DNA of 12,202 bases from SZUA-186 sp041552135 (GCA_041552135.1 JBFELL010000084.1:1-12202), one strand, 5' to 3'; counted from the first letter of the stretch, positions 1 to 7,121 are shown. Numbers and translations: made by a program. The notes: generated from the sequence alone by a model not told the origin.

Positions 1-153
1 CGTGCCGACATGGACCGCCACATCGAATGCCAGCCCCTGATCTTGCCAGCCGAGCAGCCGCGGCACCAGAATCAGGTGCGCCGAACTCGAGATCGGCAGG
101 AACTCGGTGAGCCCCTGCACCAGCGCGAGGATGACGGCCTGTAACGTATCCAT
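1..153 (-). CDS. Partial second copy of uppP (first 51 codons), inverted, cut by window edge
   Basis: Read leftward from an ATG at 153, this encodes the first 51 residues of undecaprenyl-diphosphate phosphatase, identical at the DNA level to codons 1-51 of the complete gene at 363-1166. It carries the Q13-E17 motif and the SSSAH segment, and the frame is open to the window edge, so whether the gene continues cannot be seen. No Shine-Dalgarno sequence precedes the ATG, as in the complete copy. Perfect identity over all codons, including silent sites, points to a very recent duplication or to an assembly fold-back at a contig end rather than an old paralogue. I am sure of the sequence match and unsure that this is a real gene. 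Confidence 0.5.
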   Translation of the reverse strand, partial: MDTLQAVILALVQGLTEFLPISSSAHLILVPRLLGWQDQGLAFDVAVHVGT

Positions 154-180
154 CTAGTCAGCTAATGACTGTTACGTGGC

Positions 181-335
181 TATTTGCCACTGAAGTACGC
201 GGAAATACACGGAATAAAATCATTGTCATAAAAAAAATTTTGCCTGCCTTGAGTCCGGTGAAGGAAATCTATTCGCGGTGGTGGCGAAAGCAATTTTTTA
301 CTTCCGTGTATTTCCGTGTGCTTCCGTGGCAAATA
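181..335. repeat. Inverted-repeat element with 10-base units (CACGGAARYA arms)
   Basis: Each arm has three roughly 10-base units. The right arm, read on the minus strand, is CACGGAAGCA, CACGGAAATA, CACGGAAGT. The left arm, read on the plus strand, is CACTGAAGTA, CGCGGAAATA, CACGGAAT. The segment GTGGCAAATA (326-335) lies at the outer end of the right arm and its complement at 181-190. The spacer of about 85 bases is AT-rich, with a run of eight A then four T near 230-241. Short-period arms of this style are scattered through many environmental proteobacterial genomes, but I cannot name the family. No transposase is encoded. It fills the 209-base gap between the two uppP starts, so any uppP promoter lies in or beside it; I see no clear -35/-10 pair. 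Confidence 0.6.
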
Positions 336-362
336 GTCACTTGACCGTCATTAGCTGACTAG

Positions 363-1166
363 ATGGATACGTTACAGGCCGTCATCCTCGCCCTGGTGCA
401 GGGGCTCACCGAGTTCCTGCCGATCTCGAGTTCGGCGCACCTGATTCTGGTGCCGCGGCTGCTCGGCTGGCAAGATCAGGGGCTGGCATTCGATGTGGCG
501 GTCCATGTCGGCACGCTCGTTGCCGTCGTGGCCTATTTCCGGCATGAGGTCGGGCGCATGTTGGTGGCCTGGCTGCAGTCGCTTGGCGGCAGGGGCATGA
601 ACACCGATGCGCGGCTGGCCTGGTACGTCATACTGGGGACCGTGCCGGCGGTCATCGCCGGCCTGCTGCTGCATGACCTGGTCGAGTCGTCGCTGCGTTC
701 GCCGTACGTGATTGCCTGTGCAACGGTTATTTTCGGGCTGGTGCTCTGGTGGGCGGACCGTTACGGCAGGCAGCGGCGTGACGAGCACACGCTGCGCGTT
801 GTTGATGTGCTGCTGATCGGCTGTGCCCAGGCGTTGGCCCTGATACCGGGCACCTCGCGCTCCGGCATCACCATGACGGCGGCGCTGGCGCTGGGACTGA
901 CGCGGACCGGCGCGGCACGTTTTTCCTTTTTGCTGTCCATCCCGGTGATCCTGATGGCAGGCGTCTACGAGGCCCTCAAGCTGTCGGAACTGGCGGGGCC
1001 GGTCGCCTGGGATGTGCTGCTGGTCGGCACCGCGGTGGCGGCGGTCAGCGCCTGGCTGTGCATCCACTTTTTCCTCAAGCTGGTGGAGCGCATCGGCATG
1101 TTGCCGTTCGTGATCTACCGGCTGCTGCTCGGCGCGTTCCTGTTCTGGGTGTTTGCCTGGGCTTAG
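363..1166 (+). CDS. uppP: Undecaprenyl-diphosphate phosphatase (UppP/BacA)
   Basis: This integral inner-membrane enzyme removes one phosphate from undecaprenyl diphosphate on the periplasmic side, recycling the lipid carrier for peptidoglycan and surface glycans. Overproduction in E. coli gives bacitracin resistance. The product is 267 residues, normal for the family. Family motifs are QGLTE at 13-17 (the (E/Q)xxxE motif), SSSAH at 22-26 with the conserved His26, and PGTSRSG at 162-168 with Arg166 in the catalytic position. Several hydrophobic segments fit a multi-span membrane protein. The start is chosen by homology: the MDTLQAV beginning is typical, though no Shine-Dalgarno sequence precedes it. 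The first 51 codons are duplicated in inverted orientation upstream. It converges on cca, with 165 bases between the two stops. Confidence 0.95.
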   Translation: MDTLQAVILALVQGLTEFLPISSSAHLILVPRLLGWQDQGLAFDVAVHVGTLVAVVAYFRHEVGRMLVAWLQSLGGRGMNTDARLAWYVILGTVPAVIAGLLLHDLVESSLRSPYVIACATVIFGLVLWWADRYGRQRRDEHTLRVVDVLLIGCAQALALIPGTSRSGITMTAALALGLTRTGAARFSFLLSIPVILMAGVYEALKLSELAGPVAWDVLLVGTAVAAVSAWLCIHFFLKLVERIGMLPFVIYRLLLGAFLFWVFAWA

Positions 1167-1201
1167 GGTTTACCCTACAGACGCAGAGAAACAGTTACCC
1201 C

Positions 1202-1223
1202 GGGACGAAATTCAATTCTGTCC
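1202..1223. repeat. Imperfect palindrome, GGGAC...GTCCC
   Basis: The arms GGGACGAAATT and AATTCTGTCCC pair with 9 matches of 11 bases. It lies between the convergent ends of uppP and cca. Just upstream (about 1178-1192) is a single CGCAGAG-type fragment resembling the arms of the element at 7130-7263. It is likely a small dispersed palindromic repeat; it may also act as a weak transcription barrier, though no T-run follows on either strand. Confidence 0.45.
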
Positions 1224-1233
1224 CCTCTGTGAT

Positions 1234-1263
1234 GTCGGGTTACGCCCTTCGGGCTAACCCGAC
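1234..1263. repeat. REP-like hairpin GTCGGGTTA...TAACCCGAC
   Basis: A perfect 9-base stem (GTCGGGTTA with TAACCCGAC) continues past a single bulged C into GCCC/GGGC with a TTC loop. The core with CCGACCT immediately after it resembles palindromic repeats common in intergenic regions of beta- and gammaproteobacteria. It sits between convergent genes, where such repeats are often found and may limit read-through from both sides. No U-tract is present, so I do not call it an intrinsic terminator. Confidence 0.6.
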
Positions 1264-1331
1264 CTGCGGTTTGATACCCGGCGTGCCCGGTACCCTCCGT
1301 GGCATGGAGAACCAGCAGCCCCCGTGTTTGC

Positions 1332-2504
1332 CTATTGCGGCGTATCGCCGTGCGCAGCCCGGTGAATTGCCTCGATGCGCGCCTCGCGTATGGCATCCCC
1401 AAGCGCCTTGCCGCTGAGTCCCTGCTGTTGCAGCCTGCCGGCATCCACCGAGCGGGCGGCGGCCAGTGCCGTGGCGAGACGCTTGCTGCTGTCAGGCAGG
1501 TCGTGGGCGGCGGCCTCGGACGCGCAAAGCTGCAGGAACCGGCTGAAGCGTCCGGGTCTGCGCAAGGCGTCCAATGCCTCGAGCAGTTCCAGCTGCTGCG
1601 TCGCGCCGAGAGCGGCTGCGGAGCGTGCCCGGTGGCTGTGCTGCAGGGCCATGCTGCCAAGTTTGCGGCAGGCATTCGGCATCCGCAGCCGGTCACACAG
1701 GGCGGAGAGCTGTGCCGGGCCGAAAACTGCGGCCTCGTGGTTACGGATATCGCAGACCAGGGCGGCAAAGCGGATATCGGGCTGTGCGCCGTGTTTCACG
1801 GACTGCTCCAGCACCGGCAGCACCGCCTCGCCGTGGCCGTGTTCGCGCGGGCTGCGGTCGAGGTAGAGCGGCTCGATTTCGGGAAACAGCCGGGCCAGGG
1901 CGCCGCAGCCGTAGAGCACGTCGAAGAAGCGGGCCGGCGTGTTTTCCGCCAGCGCCTTTTCCAGTTCGGCCCAGACCCGCTCCGGCACCAGGTGATCGAC
2001 TTCGCCGTTCCTGACCATGTCGCGCATCAGCTCGTTCGTGGCATGTGCCACCCTGAACCCCCAGTGAGCGAAGCGGGCGGCGAAGCGCGCCACGCGCAGG
2101 ATCCTGACCGGGTCCTCGGCAAAGGCCGGCGAGACATGACGCAGTACCCCGTTCTCGAGGTCGGCCTCGCCGTTGTAGGGATCGATCAGTTCGCCTTCCG
2201 CCGTCTCCGCCATGGCGTTGATGGTCAGGTCGCGGCGCAGCAGGTCCTGCTCGAGCGTGATGTCGGGGTCGGCGCAGGTCTCGAAGCCGGTATAGCCATG
2301 CCCGGTCTTGCGTTCGGTGCGCGCCAGGGCGTACTCGTCTCTGGTCTCGGGATGCAGGAACACCGGAAAGTTCTTGCCAACCGGTGTATAGCCCAGCTGG
2401 CGCATCTCCGCGGGCGTGCTGCCGACCACGACCCAGTCGCGTTCGCGTATCGGCAGGCCCAGCCGCCGGTCACGGACGGCGCCACCGACGAGGTAGATCT
2501 CCAT
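1332..2504 (-). CDS. cca: CCA-adding tRNA nucleotidyltransferase, HD region degenerate
   Basis: This enzyme adds or repairs the 3' CCA of tRNAs using CTP and ATP, in the cytoplasm. The product is 390 residues against about 412 for E. coli Cca. Class II motifs are clear: GGAVRD at 7-12, DWVVVG at 23-28, RTERK at 62-66, RRDLTINAM at 90-98 and EDPVRILRVARF at 130-141. E. coli uses Asp21 and Asp23 to bind metal; here they are Glu21 and Asp23, a conservative change. The HD phosphohydrolase site of E. coli (CHDLGKG) is replaced by VCDIRNH at 250-256 and the following segment is shortened, so phosphatase and phosphodiesterase activity is probably absent. The ATG at 2504 matches the family N terminus. 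The frame stays open to 2825, but that overlaps the upstream gene and lacks homology. It lies 5 bases downstream of the NDUFA9-like gene, so the two are probably co-transcribed. Confidence 0.93.
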   Translation of the reverse strand: MEIYLVGGAVRDRRLGLPIRERDWVVVGSTPAEMRQLGYTPVGKNFPVFLHPETRDEYALARTERKTGHGYTGFETCADPDITLEQDLLRRDLTINAMAETAEGELIDPYNGEADLENGVLRHVSPAFAEDPVRILRVARFAARFAHWGFRVAHATNELMRDMVRNGEVDHLVPERVWAELEKALAENTPARFFDVLYGCGALARLFPEIEPLYLDRSPREHGHGEAVLPVLEQSVKHGAQPDIRFAALVCDIRNHEAAVFGPAQLSALCDRLRMPNACRKLGSMALQHSHRARSAAALGATQQLELLEALDALRRPGRFSRFLQLCASEAAAHDLPDSSKRLATALAAARSVDAGRLQQQGLSGKALGDAIREARIEAIHRAAHGDTPQ

Positions 2505-2509
2505 GCGGC

Positions 2510-3475
2510 TCAGGTGCGCCGCGAATGACGGCGAAATTCGTTGTAGCGGCCGCGCATGTCGCCACCGGCAAGGTAGCCGGGCACCACGCTCTGTAGCGTG
2601 GTGGGGGTGATGCCAAGTGCCGGCAGCGCGTTGTCGCTGCAGACGCTGGCCCGTTGCAGGGAGTGGTAGTTGTCCATGCTGAACGGCTTGCCGGGCATCA
2701 GGCCCAGGGCGCGCGCCTGCAGGCGCGACAGGCCGTCGCCCAGGCCGATGATGCGCTGGCGCAGGCCCAGCGTGTCGCGGGTGTACTCGACCAGCTGCTT
2801 CAGCGTGAACTCGGCAGGACCGCACAGTTCCAGACGCTTGCCGACCGTGGCATCGTGCTCCAGTGCATGCACGAAGGCGTCCACCACGTCGCCGACATAG
2901 ACCGGCGCAAAGCGGCTGTCGGGGCAGGCCAGCGGGAACGCCAGCGGCGAGAGCTTCAGCAGCGCGGCGAAGCGGTTGAAGAAGCTGTCGCCCGGCCCGA
3001 AGATGACCGACGGCCGGAAGCTGGTGACGGCCAGTCCCTTGGCCGCGGCTGCGTGGACGCTGTCCTCGCCCGCGCCCTTGGTGCGCAGGTAGTTGCTGTC
3101 GGTCTCGCCGGCGCCGGCGTTCAGTGCGCTCATGTGCAGCAGGCGGCGCACCCCGGTGCTGACGGCCGTGTTGGCAACCGTGGCCGGGAACTCGGCATGC
3201 ACGCTGTCAAAGCGCAGGTCGGCAGCGCGGCCCTCGTTCAGGATGCCGACCAGGTTGATGACGGCATCGGCGTTGCGGAAGTGCGGTTGCAGGGCGTTGC
3301 AGTCGAGTACATCGGCCTCGACGAGTTGCACGTTCCGGTTGACCTTGAGTGAGCGGTGGCGTTCGCAGCGTCGCGTGAGAACGGTCACGCGGTAACCGAG
3401 GCGCGACAGGCGGTTTGCCAGGTGCTGGCCGACGAAGCCGGTGCCGCCCAGCAGGCAGATGCGGTTGTGTTTCAT
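2510..3475 (-). CDS. NDUFA9-like NAD(P)-binding epimerase-family protein
   Basis: This 321-residue atypical short-chain dehydrogenase belongs to the bacterial group named after the complex I subunit NDUFA9. An N-terminal Rossmann fold is shown by GGTGFVG at 10-16 (GxxGxxG), followed by an acidic EADVLD at 53-58 and NLVGIL at 74-79. The YxxxK pair is Tyr129/Lys133. RPSVIFGPGD at 154-163 and FAPVYVGDVVDA at 189-200 are typical of extended SDRs. The substrate is unknown; relatives act on quinone, isoprenoid or sugar-like ligands or are structural, so I assign no reaction. The start at 3475 has an AGGA seven bases upstream and begins just before the Rossmann motif. The open frame reaching 3946 would overlap slt and is rejected. 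It is first in a likely operon with cca. Confidence 0.85.
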   Translation of the reverse strand: MKHNRICLLGGTGFVGQHLANRLSRLGYRVTVLTRRCERHRSLKVNRNVQLVEADVLDCNALQPHFRNADAVINLVGILNEGRAADLRFDSVHAEFPATVANTAVSTGVRRLLHMSALNAGAGETDSNYLRTKGAGEDSVHAAAAKGLAVTSFRPSVIFGPGDSFFNRFAALLKLSPLAFPLACPDSRFAPVYVGDVVDAFVHALEHDATVGKRLELCGPAEFTLKQLVEYTRDTLGLRQRIIGLGDGLSRLQARALGLMPGKPFSMDNYHSLQRASVCSDNALPALGITPTTLQSVVPGYLAGGDMRGRYNEFRRHSRRT

Positions 3476-3482
3476 GAATGAT

Positions 3483-3486
3483 TCCT
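3483..3486 (-). promoter_or_regulatory. Shine-Dalgarno AGGA for the NDUFA9-like gene
   Basis: On the minus strand AGGA lies seven bases before the ATG at 3475. It supports this start over longer in-frame alternatives. Confidence 0.6.
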
Positions 3487-3514
3487 GCAGTGACAGAGAG
3501 TGTGAGGAGCCGGA

Positions 3515-3523
3515 ATCATAGCA
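3515..3523 (-). promoter_or_regulatory. Putative extended -10 promoter, TGCTATGAT
   Basis: On the minus strand TGC-TATGAT matches the TGn-TATAAT extended -10 pattern with one mismatch. It would start transcription near 3508, giving a leader of about 33 bases before the NDUFA9-like gene and then cca. No good -35 lies at the proper distance, as is allowed for extended -10 promoters. Seen by eye only. Confidence 0.4.
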
Positions 3524-3555
3524 AAATTGCCAGCCTGGATATCTCGCGGTGGACC

Positions 3556-3592
3556 GGATGCCGGGCGCTCCCGGCCATCGCTCTCGGCATCC
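3556..3592. repeat. Overlapping alternative hairpins between slt and the NDUFA9-like gene
   Basis: GCCGGG (3560-3565) pairs with CCCGGC (3570-3575) around a four-base loop. GGATGCCG (3556-3563) can instead pair with CGGCATCC (3585-3592). The two stems share bases and exclude each other. In minus-strand transcripts this lies downstream of slt and upstream of the proposed promoter at 3515-3523. No U-tract follows. It may be a transcript end or processing structure. Confidence 0.35.
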
Positions 3593-3713
3593 CGCTCCCC
3601 GCGACACTCGTACCTTCCTGTATATCGCAAGTCCGGGTGTGCGAGGAACAGCCAGGGGCGGGACAGGCGCCTCGAAAATCACGTTGTTTTCCGCTGACCC
3701 GGCACTATTCCAG

Positions 3714-3757
3714 TTCCCGCAGCGACATAGGGTCACTGTTACGCCATTCTGCGGGAA
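3714..3757 (-). terminator. Possible 3' stem-loop of slt, no U-tract
   Basis: A perfect 9-base inverted repeat, TTCCCGCAG (3714-3722) and CTGCGGGAA (3749-3757), has a 26-base loop and begins seven bases after the slt stop codon. The position suits a 3' end structure, but no U-run follows on the minus strand, so Rho-dependent ending or a simple stabilising hairpin is equally likely. Confidence 0.3.
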
Positions 3758-3764
3758 ATCCGGG

Positions 3765-5714
3765 CTAACCGCCGGACCGCCGGTAGGCGGATTCGTCATG
3801 GACATCCGGCATGCGTACCCGCAGCGGTGTGACCGGTTGCTGCATGCGCCAGTCATAGATTGCGGCATAGGCGAGCACGCGCTGCACATACTTGCGGGTT
3901 TCGCTGTACGGAATGTTGGCCACCCAGTGGTTTGCCGCCATACCACCCTCCCCGGGCAGCCAGCGCGTCACCCGGTGCGGGCCGGCGTTGTAGGACGCCG
4001 CGGCCAGCACGATATTGTCGTCGAAGCGCTCCAGCACCTGTCGCAGGTAGCTGCTGCCGATGCGGATATTCCGGTCGCTGTCATACAGGCCGGCAACCCC
4101 GCTCCAGGGGATCCGGTTCAGGCGTGCTGTCGCCTTGCCGGTTTTCGGCATCAGCTGCATCAGGCCGCGCGCGCCGGCAGGGGAGCGTGCCTCCGGGTTG
4201 AAGGCACTTTCCTGGCGAATGACGGCAAACACGATGCCCGGATCCAGGTTATTGTTGTGCGCATGCCGGCGCACGCTGTCCGTGTGTTCCAGCGGGAAAC
4301 GCAGTGTGAGGTCGGAGAACTCCCCGGCGCGCGCAACGGTCAGGATGGCCTGGTCCTTCCAGCCCCACTGGTTTGCCAGCACCGCGGCCAGCCGGAGTTC
4401 GCCGCTGTTCATGTCGCGGATGGCGTAGGCCCATTCGCGGCGGGCGTCGGTCAGCATGTCGGCACGGAACAGTTCGTGGGCGCGCAGCAGTGCCGGCTGC
4501 CGGCGCAGGGTCTCGAGTTCCGCCGGGTCATAGCGGGTGGGTATGTTGCCCATCTCGTAGGGCCAGCGCAGGTAGTCCGCCGCCAGGAAGCCGTGGTAGC
4601 TGCGCTCCTTCGCCAGCCAGGAATACTCGTTCATGGACAGCAGACGCCGGTCGGTCCGCTCCAGTGCGTATGCCCGCCAGTAGCGCCATTCGTCGCGTTG
4701 CTGTTCCTCATCGGGAAGCGCCTCGATGTGATCGAGCAGTGCCGTCCAGTTGGCCTCTGCCAGCGCGGCCCGCAGTTGCCAGTCACGCACTTTTGCATCC
4801 CGCTGCGCATCCGGCAGTGCGCTCAGCAGGGCATGTGCGCCCGGCTCATGCTGCTGTGCCGCCGACAGGGCGATATAGCGCTCCAGACGGCCGCGTTCCG
4901 CCGGCGTGAATGAATAGCCGCTTTTCAGCGAATCCCATTTGCGGTGGGCGTGCATGGCATCGGAGCGGGCGATGCGCTTGATGGCGTGCAGGATGATGTT
5001 GCGGGCAATCTCCGAGTTCCGGTTCAGGCGCGGGTCCTGCAGCGTGTCGCTCGGGTTGCGGTGCGCCTGCCGCCACAGTGTCACCCAGTCGGCGTCCTTC
5101 GCGGACAGGCGCTTCGCCAGGTATCCGGCAAGGCTGGTCTGGCCCTTGTCCATGGCCAGCCGGATGCGCTGCCAGACATGCTCCTCCCTGACATGGTTGC
5201 CGGCATACAGCCAGTCGAACAGCGGGTCGCAGGCCTTGGGCTGGGACTTGCCGACGGTCCAGAGCGCCAGGACCTCCTCTGCCAGGCCCCTTTTGTGGCC
5301 CGTTTCCAGCCGTGCCCGCAGGGCATAGCACTGCATGGTGGTGTCATTCGATCCGGAATAGTGCTTCACAAACAGCTCCCAGCGGCGCTGGCTGGCGAGG
5401 GTATACAGCCAGAGTGCCCTCAGGCGGCTGCCGAGCGGCTGGTCGGCATGGCGTTCGACGAAGTCGAGCACCTCCCGCTCGCTTGCCTCGCCGAGTCGCT
5501 GTCTCAGGGCGTCGAACTCGAGGTAGGCATACAGCGGGTAGGACTTCAATCCGGCGGCAAGCTCCCGGTAGCGGTCATGCTGCCTTTGCTGCAGCGCCTT
5601 GCGTGCCTCGATGAACTGTTCGCGCTGCAAAGCCAGCGGATCGGTTGCGGCCGCGACGTTGCCCGTGATCAGAACGAGGGTGAGGCCGATGAAAAGGCGG
5701 AATTCAAGCGGCAT
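3765..5714 (-). CDS. slt: Soluble lytic murein transglycosylase, Slt70 type
   Basis: This exported enzyme cleaves the MurNAc-GlcNAc bond of peptidoglycan without water, forming 1,6-anhydro-MurNAc ends; it acts in wall turnover in the periplasm. The 649 residues match the Slt70 length. Residues 7-20 are hydrophobic and an AAA at 21-23 gives a likely signal-peptidase site. Residues about 25-450 are the helical superhelical (U and L) domain. The C-terminal lysozyme-like domain has Glu502 in QESAFNPEA as catalytic acid, GLMQLMP at 517-523, AAASYNAGP at 571-579 and IPYSETRKYV at 601-610. All family motifs are intact. The start at 5714 gives the only sensible signal peptide, but lacks a clear Shine-Dalgarno sequence. 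It diverges from the aldehyde dehydrogenase gene with 42 bases between starts. The 289-base gap to the next gene suggests separate transcription. Confidence 0.95.
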   Translation of the reverse strand: MPLEFRLFIGLTLVLITGNVAAATDPLALQREQFIEARKALQQRQHDRYRELAAGLKSYPLYAYLEFDALRQRLGEASEREVLDFVERHADQPLGSRLRALWLYTLASQRRWELFVKHYSGSNDTTMQCYALRARLETGHKRGLAEEVLALWTVGKSQPKACDPLFDWLYAGNHVREEHVWQRIRLAMDKGQTSLAGYLAKRLSAKDADWVTLWRQAHRNPSDTLQDPRLNRNSEIARNIILHAIKRIARSDAMHAHRKWDSLKSGYSFTPAERGRLERYIALSAAQQHEPGAHALLSALPDAQRDAKVRDWQLRAALAEANWTALLDHIEALPDEEQQRDEWRYWRAYALERTDRRLLSMNEYSWLAKERSYHGFLAADYLRWPYEMGNIPTRYDPAELETLRRQPALLRAHELFRADMLTDARREWAYAIRDMNSGELRLAAVLANQWGWKDQAILTVARAGEFSDLTLRFPLEHTDSVRRHAHNNNLDPGIVFAVIRQESAFNPEARSPAGARGLMQLMPKTGKATARLNRIPWSGVAGLYDSDRNIRIGSSYLRQVLERFDDNIVLAAASYNAGPHRVTRWLPGEGGMAANHWVANIPYSETRKYVQRVLAYAAIYDWRMQQPVTPLRVRMPDVHDESAYRRSGG

Positions 5715-5721
5715 GGTTGGT

Positions 5722-5727
5722 TATAGT
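5722..5727 (+). promoter_or_regulatory. Possible -10 (TATAGT) in the slt/sad divergent gap
   Basis: TATAGT matches TATAAT at five of six bases and lies 29 bases before the sad ATG. No convincing -35 is seen at 16-18 bases upstream. The gap between the divergent starts is only 42 bases, so at least one promoter must overlap the other gene's coding sequence. Confidence 0.25.
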
Positions 5728-5743
5728 GGGGGCGTTCTGTTCC

Positions 5744-5749
5744 AGGAGG
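5744..5749 (+). promoter_or_regulatory. Shine-Dalgarno AGGAGG for sad
   Basis: A perfect AGGAGG lies seven bases before the ATG at 5757. It favours this start over the out-of-frame ATG at 5752, which is only two bases from the AGGAGG. Confidence 0.8.
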
Positions 5750-5756
5750 CCATGAC

Positions 5757-7121
5757 ATGTCATTCCAGTCCGTTAACCCGGCAAATGGTAATACACTGGG
5801 GGTGTTCGATGCATTCTCGGATGCCGAACTGGAGGCCGCGCTGGCGGCCGCTGCTGACGCGGCGCCACGCTGGCGCTCGCGGGCCGTGGCAGAGCGCGCG
5901 GACCTGATGCGCCAGGCCGCGGCGGTGCTGCGCCAGCGGGCCGAAGACCTGGCGCGCCTGATGACGCTGGAAATGGGCAAGCCGATCCGGGAGGCACGCG
6001 CCGAGATCGAGAAGTGCGCCTGGGTATGCGAATACTATGCCGAGGAAGGGCCGGGATTTCTCGCCGACGAGCCGGTCGTATCCGATGCCGGTCGCAGTCT
6101 GGTGGCCTGGCAGCCGCTCGGGACGGTGCTGGCCGTGATGCCCTGGAATTTCCCGTTCTGGCAGGTGTTCCGGTTTGCCGCGCCGGCGCTGGTGGCCGGC
6201 AATACCGGTCTGCTGAAGCATGCCTCCAACGTGCCGCAGTGTGCACTGGCCCTGGAGGCCATTTTCGCCGATGCCGGTTTCCCGGCAGGGGTGTTCCGCA
6301 CGCTGATGATCGAGTCATCGAGGGTGGCGACGCTGATCGGGGATCCGCGCATTCATGCCGTTACGCTGACCGGCAGCGAACCGGCCGGCCGCCAGGTGGC
6401 GGCCACCGCGGGTTCCCACATCAAGAAGTCCGTGCTGGAACTTGGCGGCTCGGACCCGTTTATTGTGCTGGAAGACGCCGACCTCGAGCTGGCGGTGGAA
6501 CAGGCCGTCACCTCGCGTTTCCTGAATACCGGCCAGAGTTGCATTGCTGCCAAGCGCTTCATTGTACTGTCGCCAATCGCCGAGGATTTCGTGCAGCGTT
6601 TGCGGCGGGCCGTCGAGGCGCTCGGGCAGGGCGATCCGCTGGACGAGGCCAGCCGGCTGGGCCCGATGGCGCGCGTGGATCTGCGCGACGAACTGCACCG
6701 GCAGGTCGAGGAGAGCCTGGGGCAGGGTGCCGTTGCCGTCACCGGCTGCGAGATCGTCCCGGGTGCCGGGGCGTTCTATCCGCCGTCCATTCTTGACCAC
6801 GTGGTGCCGGGTGTATGCGCCTGGCGCGAGGAGCTGTTCGGCCCGGTGGCGAGCATCATCCGGGTGGCAGACGAGGACGAGGCGGTGCGTGTCGCCAACG
6901 ATTCCGACTTCGGCCTCGGCGGCAGTGTCTGGACGCGCGACAGCGCCCGCGGCGAGCGCGTGGCGCGGCAGCTGGAGTGCGGCTGCGCCTTCGTCAACGG
7001 GCTGGTGAAAAGCGATCCGCGCCTGCCGTTCGGTGGCGTGAAGCATTCCGGTTACGGACGGGAACTCTCGGTGCTCGGCATGCGCGAGTTCCTCAATGCC
7101 AAGACAATATGGATCCGGTAA
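5757..7121 (+). CDS. sad: NAD(P)-dependent succinate-semialdehyde dehydrogenase, Sad/YneI type
   Basis: This aldehyde dehydrogenase probably oxidises succinate semialdehyde to succinate in the cytoplasm, feeding the citric acid cycle. At 454 residues it matches E. coli Sad (YneI) closely in length and motifs. MPWNFPFWQ at 128-136 has Asn131, GLLKHA at 151-156 has Lys154 for cofactor binding, LELGGSDPF at 227-235 has the general base Glu228, and NTGQSCIAAKR at 257-267 has the nucleophile Cys262. EELFGP (358-363) and PFGGVKHSGYGRE (424-436) complete the family set. Substrate is inferred from the LELGGSDPFIVL and PFGGVKxSG signatures shared with Sad; a related semialdehyde is possible. No transaminase or other GABA gene is nearby, so its physiological role here is open. 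It has no evident functional link to the sulfur genes. Confidence 0.88.
   Translation: MSFQSVNPANGNTLGVFDAFSDAELEAALAAAADAAPRWRSRAVAERADLMRQAAAVLRQRAEDLARLMTLEMGKPIREARAEIEKCAWVCEYYAEEGPGFLADEPVVSDAGRSLVAWQPLGTVLAVMPWNFPFWQVFRFAAPALVAGNTGLLKHASNVPQCALALEAIFADAGFPAGVFRTLMIESSRVATLIGDPRIHAVTLTGSEPAGRQVAATAGSHIKKSVLELGGSDPFIVLEDADLELAVEQAVTSRFLNTGQSCIAAKRFIVLSPIAEDFVQRLRRAVEALGQGDPLDEASRLGPMARVDLRDELHRQVEESLGQGAVAVTGCEIVPGAGAFYPPSILDHVVPGVCAWREELFGPVASIIRVADEDEAVRVANDSDFGLGGSVWTRDSARGERVARQLECGCAFVNGLVKSDPRLPFGGVKHSGYGRELSVLGMREFLNAKTIWIR

Larger units (their letters stand above)
1..515. repeat. Large inverted repeat (arms 1-169 and 347-515)
   Basis: Base p on the left pairs with base 516-p on the right. 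Bases 1-169 match 347-515 without a mismatch, up to the left edge of the window. The next 46 bases inward (170-215 against 301-346) still match but with 8 mismatches, and the centre (216-300) is unrelated AT-rich sequence. The sharp change from perfect to about 83% identity near the uppP leader is the notable point. The whole forms a head-to-head duplication of the uppP start. Confidence 0.9.

Noticed and set aside
181..335. CRISPR array suggested by regular 10-base units
   Set aside because: The units are too short, have no spacers of even length, and are inverted around a single spacer; no cas genes are present.
1299..2528. Open frame of 409 codons on the plus strand, opposite cca
   Set aside because: It covers cca exactly on the other strand and shows no protein-like motifs; cca motifs are unambiguous.
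2505..2825. N-terminal extension of cca by 107 codons
   Set aside because: It overlaps the NDUFA9-like gene in another frame, and the family N terminus begins at MEIYLVGGAVRD.
3476..3946. N-terminal extension of the NDUFA9-like protein
   Set aside because: It would run into slt and precede the Rossmann fold by 157 residues without homology; AGGA supports the start at 3475.
3549..4913. Open frame of 454 codons on the plus strand, opposite slt
   Set aside because: It is antisense to the conserved transglycosylase domain, with low-complexity composition and no family motif.
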